A stretch of DNA of 64,000 bases. Origin: Caenorhabditis elegans. Taxonomy: Eukaryota; Nematoda; Chromadorea; Rhabditida; Rhabditidae. Below, piece after piece: positions 1 through 11,700 of the stretch. The stretch is taken from contig NC_003282.8 in assembly GCF_000002985.6 (NCBI RefSeq), forward strand, positions 8,060,001 to 8,124,000, read 5' to 3'. The notes beneath the pieces are model-generated. The model was not told the origin of the DNA, searched no databases, and worked only from the letters and a program-made list of their open reading frames with translations. Position 1 is the first letter of the stretch; each line of letters starts with the position of its first letter. The position numbers and the translations under genes were made by a program.

Positions 1-2034
1 ATGATCCACTAACTTGTCCTGTTAAATTTAAGATTTCTTACTATTAGGAACAAATGTCAGAGTTTGTCAAAAATATTTGGCCTTTTTCTTTCAGTTAACA
101 TTTTTCATTTTTTGAAAAAAAAAATAGGAATGAGTCATACTTTTTCGGTTCAAATAACTCCTCCCACCGTTCATTCGACCACTCGCTTCACTGTTTTCAT
201 AATTTATTATTCTCTCCTCTCATTCATTTATCACTAAAAGCCACGAGTCATGGGATTTTTACTAATTTTCAGATAATATTCAGAAATACTAGGATGCCTT
301 AAGTCTCTTGTAGTCTTGTACGTAATGTTCAATTGATTTGTTCAGGTCACAGAACTAACTTTTTAAAACAAGCCTGAAGGGCTTCCAATGTCCATCACAG
401 TTAGAAAGTATTATTATAGTGTTACAAACGTTCATTTGAAACTTGTCTGCGTCTCACAAATGTTTCAAACTTACTTATGCTCGTGGAAGAGGTTTGCAAC
501 CTTCTCACGGCCATTCTTCCATTTTGTTAATGGAGGGAGACTGAAATCTCGTGAAGAATTTTTTTTTTATTTAACGAGAAAGTTAAAGAAAACAATTTTT
601 AAAATTTCTGAAAAATATCATGCGTCTCACAGGGAAAAGATGTGAAAGATCTGTTGATTCGAAGAGGTGTAAAAAGAAATCCCGAAATTCATACTGTTAA
701 TCCAAAAACCAAAAAATGGCTATAAATTTCTGTAAGACTGTTATTTTTTTTATCTTGATAGGATTATCGTGATGGGTGGCAGCATCAATTCATCTGTGAC
801 GATTCGGGTGTTCGTCTTCTGTCCTTTTTGTTTTATTACCGTCCCGACCGACCGCTGTAGAAAACGGAAGATACCCTCTTTTTCCCCTACCCATCCTTAT
901 ATTGATACATCTAAAGCGTGCCTTCTCATTTCTCTATAGCAACTTTATTTAATAATTCATTCTTTTTGATGTTCACTGCTGTTGAAGCTACTCTCTATGT
1001 TCTGCTTGATCTGCTCATCGTGGCGGTGTTCATGAAAGCAAGATTGATGTGTTATGAATAATGAGGAAAAGAGAGTGAACTGCCAAATCCAAATTTTATG
1101 AATTTGGAGAAATAACCAGACCTCTTTTGGCTCAGAGACACACTCATTTTACGACCTTCTTCCGTGACATATAGAGAGTAATGCGGACGAAAGGATTTCG
1201 AGAAATCTGTCCGATCGACTTAGCACAATGCTCCGGAAGTATATAGTCTGTGGTGTCACAGGTTTTTTTTTCGCATCAAAAATTTCATGTCTCCAAGTCG
1301 ATGAAACTGAATTGTATTTTTTTATTTTAGAAATAATTTTTTTAAAAAAAATTTTTAAATCGCGTTATCCAAAGAAAAAACGAATAATTCAATAGAGAAA
1401 CTAGGCTTGATCGAAAGGTAGACCAGAAATTTTGCAATCGTTTCGAGACCCGAGCATGTGCGCTCTGTTGCGCGCCTTTGCTACAGTACTTGCATTTGTT
1501 TTGTTTCGCCGCCAAAACGATTTTTAACGAAAACTCTGAATTTTCTCTGTTTTTCTAGTGTTTTTACTTGTAAAACTACAAAATTTATTAGTCTAAAAGT
1601 AAATTAAAACATCTGAAAGTCGTTTTCGATTCGAAATAACGTTTAAATCACATTTTCCGTTAAAAACCTGATCATGTTCCCGTTTTGAATGTTTCAGACG
1701 CGCTGTGTTGAAAATTTAGCTTTTTTCGGATAAAAATCACCTATTTTCTGTCGTAAATGATTTGTGGCCCAGAATCTTTGAAGTCTTGTTATTCTTTTAC
1801 CCACGCATCCATACGTCTCATAGGTGACATCTCGTGCGTAGAACATTTTGAGCAACAAAAATCGAGTAGCGTGACGCGAACGCATTTTTCTTTTTTCCTT
1901 TTCTTTCCTGAAAACGTCCTTGAAGAACGGCCGCTTCTGAAGAATGGAGCAGCTCTCGTTCTGATTGCAAAAAAAAACGAGACAACCGGTAAAGTACAAT
2001 GCCATCGGCTACCGCCATGCGCAGATTGCGTCGG

Positions 2035-2065
<31 letters not shown>

Positions 2066-2668
2066 GACTGTCAACGAATACATCTATCACCCCCGTTGAC
2101 TTCTCCTCATGCCCTTCTTTTCTCATCTTGCATTCCATTTTTTCCACCTTATGTTTTTGTCTGTACTTTTTTAAAAATAACTTTTTTTGTTGATAATTTT
2201 CGAAACTTTTTTCTCTTAATTTTATTTTCGTAATGAATCAAACAACAGATTTAATTTCTTATTCTCATCGTTAATCCAACGTGCTTCCTCATGGTCACTT
2301 TTCGGTCAGCGGGGTAGATTCCCATGAATTCTCGCTTTTTTTCATTTGCATAATCGGGAAAAGGAGAAACCTAGACAAAATAAGAAGTTCTTTATTTCAT
2401 TCTTCTGATTTTAAAGTCTTTCGTTTATTTTCCGGTTTTAATGTAATCCCAATTTTCGAAATTTTAAAGATGAATCAGATTTTGTACGAGAATAGTTTCA
2501 TTTGCACAAGTAGTAGTACAATTATTTTCTTGAAAATTGAGGGAAGATTCTATTTTTTCAAACTAATTCATGTTTGTTTAATTCTTAACGTTTCCTTTTT
2601 TTTCATTTCTCGTTGTTTTTTCTCCGAACTTCTCTCAAAATTCTTCGCAAGCTTTATTCCAATTTCAG
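1..2668. other. Upstream intergenic DNA before sax-7
   Basis: No convincing gene was found. The open frames here are short, lack splice-compatible partners and are low in complexity. The stretch contains a GT microsatellite at about 2039-2064 and many homopolymer A and T tracts. It ends in a pyrimidine-rich TTTCAG at 2663-2668, just before the first sax-7 coding exon, so it is the likely distal promoter and 5' leader region of the long sax-7 form. Confidence 0.55.
2039..2064. repeat. GT dinucleotide microsatellite
   Basis: An uninterrupted run of about a dozen GT units. It creates long open frames of Val/Cys or Thr/His repeats on both strands, and those are not genes. Confidence 0.95.
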
Positions 2669-2731
2669 GATAGAAAAAGAGTATCGAACGAAGTTCGACG
2701 CGATTCTAGATCACGTCGAAAGACCACCATC

Positions 2732-5700
2732 ATGAGGAGCTTCATATTCCTCTTGTTACTCACTGGCCACATATCATCAGGTGAGAATTCTTTTGACGTC
2801 GAGGACATCATATCGCTTCGAAAATTGTTTGATTGGCGATTCATGTTGACATATTTGATTGCAACATCATTTTACGCCCTTTTTTGTTGTTTTTTAATGG
2901 CAAAAATGAAAATAAATATGGAATCAAGATATTCAAAGCCTTTTTATAGAAAAAAATTGTAAATAAATAATATTGAGAAAAACGCTGAAAAGCATTTGAT
3001 GTGCTCAAATTTATGAACAAAAAACAAATATTTCTATAACAGAAACAATTGTCAAATATCCATATATATGTAGCAACATTTCTAATAAAAACTGTTTCAG
3101 GCAGCATAGATTGGTCAGCGATCGAAACTCCTCCACAATTTGTTCACGATAAGAATGCAGATACCGTTTACTTTAAAGTCGAAAAAAGTGGAATGAGTGA
3201 TGAATCGGCGAAAAATACGCCCGGTAATCTGCTCGAACAAACGATTCATTGCTATGCAAATGGAAATCCAAGGCCTTCGTAAGTTTTTTGTAATGTTTCT
3301 GAAAAAGTAAAATTTAGAAAAAAAAATGAATCTTCAAATATCTTAAAATAATTTTTATTGAAAATTAGACTTGCATGCAATACTAATTGGGAAAGATACG
3401 GTAGTTTCTATCTAAATTTGAAAAAAAATTCGAAGTCTTTTTACTGCTTCTAAAATTGCTTTAAAATCCTTTTGGCAGTTTTGGTGGAGCATTAAAAAAT
3501 TTGAAAATTCAACATTATGCTCTACGAACAGTTTCCATTTGCATTTTTATTTTTCAACTTCCAGAATTAAAAAGTGTTCAAAATATGTTTTTTATACTAT
3601 TTTCTTTATTACAGATATCGTTGGAAAAAGGATGGTAAGACGTTCCTGCCGTCCATGTTTCCGGAGAAAGTTGTTCAGAAACCAGGAGAAGGTGAATATT
3701 TTTTGTTGTTGTAAAAATCTAAAATTGAGAGAATATGGAACATTTTTGAAATTAAAAAGATGGAGTAACTGAATAGTTAAATGTTTGTTTCAAATTATTA
3801 TTCTGATTTGAAAAAAGTTCACTTCATTTAAATATAAACAAATTTGTTTTATTTTTGTGCAATTATAAAACTCCCACATGCAGGAAAAACAGGAAAACAG
3901 TTTTTCCTCAAATCCAAAAAAAATCGAAATTTTCGGTTAGGCCTAAAAACCGAGAAATATTGATTTCTCATTAAAAAAAAGTTCGGTTTTTCAGAAAACC
4001 TGTTCTGAAATAAATATGACATTTTCCAGGAAGCCTTGTGTTCTCCCGTCTTGATGAATCTGATGCCGGATTATATCAATGTGAAGCTGAAAATTCGAAT
4101 GGAACAGCTGTTGATCGTCCTGTCCGTGTACAAGAAACATGGATTCGTCATTTCAAAACTGCGGAACCAGAAGTTGTAGTTGTCGAAGTTGGAGATCCGT
4201 ACCAAAGAAATTGTTCTCCACCTGCTAGTAATCCATACGCAAGAGTTTATTGGATTCTTATGGGAAAAGAACCGGGACATTTCGAAACTATCAGTAGTAG
4301 TCATATTTCTAGCAATGAACAAGTGAGTGATAACAGTTTTTTTTTTCATTCTTTTTACAGATCGTTTCTCGTAACCTCATTGTGCCAAGAAAACTTTTCT
4401 CATTCACTCCCTGTTCTTTGTAAACCAAAATCAAACAATTTTCATAGAATTGAACGATTTTTGGAGAAAGATTGAAGAAAAAACTATTCAGTGCTTCTGG
4501 CTGTATCGTATTCAATTTTTCGAAAAAAAAATAACTAGACGAATAATCTCTGCGATTAAGTTTCAAATTTGCTGCTCGTTCCAATCTTCAAATACTAAAG
4601 AAAACTTCAATTTCCATGTATTTTTTTTCAATTAAAATCAAATCAAACAGAAGTTTTTAAAGTGTTTCGATTCTATATTTTGAAATTGTAACTCGTGGAT
4701 GATTTCGACGATTCTCGTTTTTAAAGCCAATTCGAAAACTACTTTCCCATTTTCCCAAGCCAAATTGATTTTTTTTGACAACATCTAAAGCATTTTTGTT
4801 TCGTTCTCACGAAAAGTACGTTTGAAAATATAGCATATGATGGTCAGCTTTAAACACTTATTTCGACGAATTGATAATTTATCCGACAAATATGCAATCA
4901 AATTATATTTTTACATTTGGCATTTTTATGCTAAAATTTCCTGTTGTTAAGTTGGTATCTGTTTCTAGTGTACGTACTAACAATTAGGTCCTTCTGTCGA
5001 TTCTTGCCTTCTATTCATACATCATACCAATATACATCGCCCTTCTCACTATTATTATATTCTATGTCCAAATTCTATTGTAACCCCTATAATACAGACC
5101 CTTTTCCCGACGTCTCCATCAGATGAATAAGTTTTTTTTTGCGTTACAACAACACCTGTCCACTTCTATTTGTACCTTTCCGCCACCATTTTTCCGTTGC
5201 GTAATTCAGTAGTTTGCAACATTTTTTCCGTTGTTATTACGTCTCCATCGCAATTAGTTAGACATACCCCCGGAGGTTGAAGGATGAGAAATGACCTTCT
5301 GAAGTTTAACCAGTTGAAATGAGAATATTTTGAAGTGGATAGAAAGACATTAGCTGCTCCTAAGAAGTAACCCTTTGAGCTTTATCCTCCATTCACACAT
5401 TGTGAAAAGTGGCCTCACATAATATGAACGAAGATGATGATACTGGTGTGAACCTATTTGGAGAGGAGAGAACGGGAATGAGAGAAACGAAGAAAAAACA
5501 GATTAGCTGCTGTTAAGTGGTGGTTTTGTCGTCTTAATTTGATTGAAATTTTTTGACGAGACCTTTCAATTGTCTCCATTTTTTTGTTTTAAATGATGAA
5601 AAAGCTTACTTTTTTAGCGAATCAAAAAGCAGTTGTTTTTGTATGCTTTTAAAAATAGTTTTTATATTAGTCTTGCACTTTTACGAAACTCACCGCCTGA

Positions 5701-8700
5701 ACTTTGAATAATAAAAATAATTTATTTTTGAACAATCAAATAAAAATCTTAAACGGAAATATGGTACGCAAAAATTAATACGCAAAACTTTGCGATTTTT
5801 TAGCCAAAAATACGGTACCAAAATGGGCGTGGTTTTAAATTTTTTTTTTTGATAGCCAAATATTTATTTATTAAAAAACTCAAAAAGATTTATAACATTT
5901 TAATTTCAAAAAATCGAGAAAAAAAAAGAAAAATCGAAGAAAATTGTAGAAATTACAGTGCTCTTTATAGGCACACGCCTGGATGTATTAAAAAAAATTG
6001 GCGTGTCGAGACTGACTACCGTATTTTAGTTTTCTATATTTTTTCTGTTTAATAACAAGTCTGTTCTCAAGACGTTATATTTTCAAAATGTGCCAAAAAT
6101 GTGAATTTTTCAACAAAAAACCACACTCGCCCAAGCTTTTTCTATATTTCCGTTCCAGAAAAATGCATGACTTGAAATGTTTTTGTAGTCAAACAACAAA
6201 AAGCAATCAGACAGTATTCTGCTTTCTTCGTGCTACAAAATAGAAAAATGTGATGGTGTAGATGAAGTGAATCTTGTTTTTCTTTCAATTTCGCGCTGTT
6301 TTTTTTCTAAAATTCTTCATCTATTTCGTAGTATATGAAGCTTTTTGTACGATCCGGATTAGTGTCGTAATTGAAGCCCTTGGTGTGGCGGCGCCTTGAC
6401 GGATGCACTTCTTCATTCACTTTTTCCTCTTCCTTTCACCTTTCCTGACTTTATACCGATTATGAGTTGAGTGACCACTGCCACCACCACCACCAACATA
6501 GCCATTATAATCTTCTTTTGCTCTTTTCTCTTTTCAATGCTTCACCGATTCTTCTTCTTCAGCTTCTCCTTGTGCTTCGTCTCTAGGTAATTCCCCATTG
6601 GGTTGACGACGACGGCAAGGAAAGGAAGGCGTAGAAGAAAAGGAGGGAAGCGTCATTTTGGGTGCTCGTGCGGCGCTTTTGGTGCTTCTCTGGTGGTAGC
6701 GATGGTGTAGATGGTGGTAGAAGGAGGCGTTACCCATGAGATGAAAGAAGGAGGAGTGCGCAGAGAAAATGAGCGTGAAATTCAGAGAAAATAGGAGGAA
6801 GAGATGAAGTGAAGAGAGACATAGAAATACACACAAATACGAGTGCTGTGTTTGGGGCAAGTGAGAGATAGGAAAGAGAGAAAGAGATCTACTGCTGCTG
6901 GTTGCTGCTGCTACTGCTGCCAGTGCTGTGCCTCTTCGCCTTCTCACTACTGCCAGAGCCCCCGTCTCAACTACCCGCCTTACTTGTCCCATCACGTCTC
7001 CCCCGTTTCGGGTATCTCTTTTTTCCATTGAAACTGTTTTTGATGCTTTTCTAGACAGTCTATGATATTCAGCTAATAAACCCCTTTTCAACATCATCAC
7101 AATGGGGTTACGAGAGACGATGGGTCGTGGTGGACCACCGAATACCACAACCTTCATATTCCTGCTAGGATGTCTACTGTTCCTTGTGGTTAGTTTCATT
7201 TCATTTTTCTTTTTAGGGCACATTGTTCTTTCACTATGTTAATGAAACGGATTTCAAGTCGGATCGCTACTACACATGTACAGCCGAGAACATCGAACTC
7301 AAGGACTACAAGTTTGGCAATCAGTTTAGTCTGCAAATTACGAATAACAAGAGACGTAGTTGTGAGTTCTTTTTTTAAAATTAAATTTTCAATCTTGAAA
7401 CATTTTAATCAACTAGTTTTAATTATTCCAAAAAAAAATCCAGACACTTTTTAGTAAACTATTTTGTTTGGAAATTTTCACTTTTTTCAAAATCGCTAAA
7501 ATACCCCAATAACTCAAAAATTACGAAATTTATATGTTTTTTCCGCGTTAGTTGAAAAATTGAATCAGATCAATCAAAAAATTGCTTGTGCGCCATTGTG
7601 TGTGCGTGTATTTTGTTTGCCAACAAAAAGTACACATAGTACAAATATCCGCCCCGTAAAATTGTTGTGTACTTTCACTTTTTCATTCACTTTCTGAGGA
7701 AATTGCACATTCGAAAAAAATGTTGAAATTATCTGAAAATGGGTGTTTCTGATTGTTCCACTTGTTGTTTTTTTGTTGTTGGAGGGGGGGGGGGGGGGGG
7801 GGGGGGGGTTGCAGTAGTTAATGTGTTGCTGTCTCCATTGGATCCGATACTATTTCGTGTCTCGCCTTCGTCGTCCCCTTCCCGCCCCTATAATCGCCGC
7901 CGGGGCGCGATGTTTACCCGTCTGCATCTCTGTTGATCCAACAATGTTGCATTTGATAGAGAGGAAATAGAATGAGAAGAATACGGGGCACTGCACTCTG
8001 AACCTCCATTTTCTACTCGATCACCGCCCTCCAAAAATGAAGAGAATGAAAGAACGGTTGAATCGGAATGAGAGAGAGAAAAAGAGATCTGACAACCCCC
8101 GAGGGAAATAGAAATAACGATAGAAGGTCGAACTTGTTGTTTCACAATATCTCAGAAAAATGGAACATACGGTTTTCTAATGGATTTTAGTGATCTTCTT
8201 CCAAAAATGGTACTGAAAGTACTATAAATATGGATCAAGAATGCCCAATGGGAGAATCTCCGGCTATACTTACCGATAGCAGATAACCGAAGTTCCGGCG
8301 CCCACATATCACAAATATGGAGAGGTTTAAACAAACACTAAATGATAATAGTGAAGTGTGTATATGAGCTGCCCTCGAGATTACTGAGTAATCGACATGT
8401 TGTTAGATAAACACAAAACAAATCGGTGGGAGGCACACCCGATGGGAATGAAGAAACAGCTGTTGCATTCGCTGGGTGCTCGTGTCGATGCTTTTTCTTC
8501 TCTTCACTTTTGCGAATCTACGCAACAGATTTCACCATCGCCACCTCGCACGGTGGGATGATGATCGAAGAGATGATCGGAGGGAGTACATTTTTTTTTT
8601 GAAATATTCGCTGACAGATGGCAAAGCTCTATACACCATAAAGCCAGGTCAAGCGGAAGTGGTTAAGCTCCTTTCGGATTGTGCATTGTACTGTTCTCCA

Positions 8701-11700
8701 GCAATATGAAAATGTGTCGAAATGGTGTGTAATCGAATTAGTAGAATCTCGAATTTCTCGCCGATTTGAAGTGAGGCTCATATTTCAAGGAGAAAGGGTT
8801 ATCGAAGGGCATCGTCTATAGTGTGCCTTGAACCATAAATGTTACCTACCGACAAAAATCAGTTCAACTACTGTAACGTATCAATTCATAAATTTGTACG
8901 AATTGTTGAGAATTTCAAAAGAGCTTTCTTCTCAGTCATCTCATCACCAATCACAATTTTATTGAATTCAATTCTTCTTCGGCATCTTCTGCATCTTTTC
9001 TGCGGTCATCCCAATCTACCACCGCCGTCGTCATCGTCTAGTTTTCTACTCTTCTTTTTTCTCTTTTGACGATTTTCTTCTTCTCCGCCTTCTTCTCTCC
9101 TTTTTCTTTGTGTTGGTTTGGTGTAATGACAAACCAGTCAGTAACATATGTGCGAATGAGCCCCCAAAACTTGGTCACATTGAAGAAAAAAAGAAAGGCG
9201 AGAAATAAAGAAGTGACAGACAGGGGGCACGGAGACGTCGTTCGGCTTCAACTGCAGCGCCAAAAAGTCAACTATTCGTGTCCCGAAATGGCGGAAAGAT
9301 GGCGTCCACTGATTGATCGCACTTTTGACATGAAGCTTCTTCTTCTTCTTATTCTTCCTGCCTCTGTGTCTACTGGGCTCATGTGTTCACTAATCGAGTG
9401 AAACAGCAAAAGAAGAATCACAAGAGAACAGACATCCGATACTTTAGTGGATGGCCGGCAGCTTTGCAAAAAAACATTTTCAAACACCGAGACACACACA
9501 GGGATTATCTGTTTGCGCAACATGAAACTCGTCGTTTCCGGTGCTCTGATTTTGTTCCGAGGAATCTTGGAAGCATCATGCAACATACTGAAATTGTTTA
9601 TATAAACTGAATGAAGATGATTTTGGCACCATTGCTTTCACTTCAATTCAATCATGATTTTCACGGCCACCACCTGCACTTGGTTTTTCATAAAGAAATG
9701 ATGAAGGCGATGGAACATGACGAGCGTGTGAACTGAATTATGGGTCAGGAAGAGGAAATGGGCGGTTTGAAATGGAATTGGGTTTTGGCTTTCAAACGGA
9801 AACAGAAGATGATGATGTAAGGAAAAGAAAAATGGCTTGAATTTGAAAATCAGGGGAAAAGCTGAATAAGAAATTTTTGATAGGTGTTTTATGAAAATGA
9901 AATAAAAAATGTACACAAGTCAAATACAATTTTATCTTTTTTCCCCTAAAAATCAATTAGAATATGAATTTAGTTTTAAAGTAAAATTTTAAAACACTTG
10001 ATTTGGCATACATGTTCTAATTATATAATTTTCAGTGCAACAAATGCCTCCAACAGAGCAGTACGTGAATCAGAGTTCTCCAATTGCTCTCCAAGGAAAT
10101 CAACACAAACTTCACTGCTTCTTCTCCGGATAGTAAGTTTTTGACTTTTTGTCTCTACCAATTCGTTTAAAAATATACAATTTTCGGTCTGCAAATTGCA
10201 AATCTTTTTTCTGCAAAATGTGGCTTTCTATCCAATTTTTAGGAGAATCTTAGCAACGGAACCAATTTTTCTTCCTTTTCCCAAACCCTGTTCTCGTCAT
10301 CTCAGCACTTATTTTGTATGTACGCGCGCTCCTTCCTGCGCTCAAAAAACGAAACGCCTTCTCGCTGTCCACTTTTGACGATTCGGCGAAGACGACGTCG
10401 GACAATATGCAGTGTGTGCTCCTCTTACACAGCTTATTGCTCCAGAGGCAGAGTGCATGAGCCCGCTGAGCCTGGAGCTGTTCTCTAAGTCTCCTTTGGC
10501 GCACAGCCTCGTTGTCGTTCCCCTTTTGGTGCCAGGTTCCGAAGATGGGGTGCGTGTTGACGACTACATCGTCAGAGTGTATGTTTGAAGAGTTGTTTAG
10601 ATGTTTTTGATGTAAGTATTGACATGAAGCTTTGGGGGTTCTCTTTTAGATTTTAATCTTTGAAAATGATAAGAGGGAGATTATGAGTGATTCTTGAAGC
10701 AAAGATATTAGGACAATGATGTACAAGCTGATATTAAAGGTCTCGTATGGAATGAAAGTTCAACTTTCTTCGAAATCCTCTTGACAAACACTGAATCATA
10801 TGGATACGCAGATCCTGGCTTCTCGGAAAGAATATGACAGAAATTTAAAAAAAAAACTTTTCGAACAAGCTTTTTGATTATTTATTTTGACTTGTGGCGT
10901 TCGTTTCACATTAGTATTCTCGAACCACTTCCGCTAACAACTAATTTCCGCCGCCTTCCGCCGCCACGAGGTCCGAACTCTAATGAAGCGTGCCCTTGTA
11001 CGTTTGAATGTTTCTCTATTGTTCCGAGGAGAGGGCATTGGCGGCGGGTACACCCTTCTTTTATATGACCAATACTTGTCTCCAATTTTAACCAAGTTTT
11101 TGTGCTGAAGGACCTCCAACAACAACAGAAGAGAAGAAAATAACAACAATAGGGAGACGAGACCACTTTTACTTTTTTTTAGATGCGAGAAACATGGTGC
11201 AATTGATGAGACAAGAAGACTTGAAGTATATATTGGGTTGTGGTCGCAAAATTTATTAGTAACGGGATGAGATGCCGGCAGACCACCCCGATAGCGATCT
11301 TGTATTTGCTCCATGAGACTCCTTTGGGAAAAAGCAAGGGACTACTTCTTTAGCTTTTCGAGACCAAAAAGTCTGAGATTTTCGAGGGTTGGGGTGAGAA
11401 GAAATACTTGAATATTCAATACTTTCCAAGTGAGAAACGTTGGCAGTTAATAAGTCATCAGATGGATTCGTTCGTTTGCTATTCATGAGCTTCACAACAC
11501 CTGCGAGAGGATATTGTGTTGCCCTCGATTGATGTGAAGTGGGATGTGGTGAGGTGACAGACGTAGTGCACACACATGGATAAACGTAAACAGTATCATG
11601 ACAGTAGCAATTAACCTGGCGGTATAAATTGAAAGAGAGTGGGGCATCCTTCTTAACATTATAATTAACCCATTAGTTCCGGTGACGAAAGAACAGGAGG

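Noticed and set aside
1757..2233. Plus-strand frame of 158 codons near the GT microsatellite
   Set aside because: Its length depends on the GT repeat and C/T-rich DNA. No conserved motif, no splice sites.
7189..7216. A 28-nt intron joining the short-form exon to the 7217 exon
   Set aside because: Frame would allow it, but 28 nt is below the practical minimum for worm introns, and the product would keep half an Ig domain.
6534..7223. 229-codon minus-strand frame across the short sax-7 first exon
   Set aside because: Low-complexity Ser/Leu/Arg translation antisense to a real exon, with no splice partner or recognisable domain.
8476..8709. Possible further signal-peptide exon (MLVSMLFLLFTFANL) in sax-7 intron 5
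   Set aside because: The hydrophobic start is followed by charged residues and a stop, with no good donor in a phase that would fit the exon at 10036. Unlike the exons at 7102 and 20530.
10250..11573. Several 60-126 codon frames inside sax-7 intron 6
   Set aside because: Overlapping frames on both strands, Arg/Ser/Pro-rich, without donors or acceptors in phase and without family signatures.
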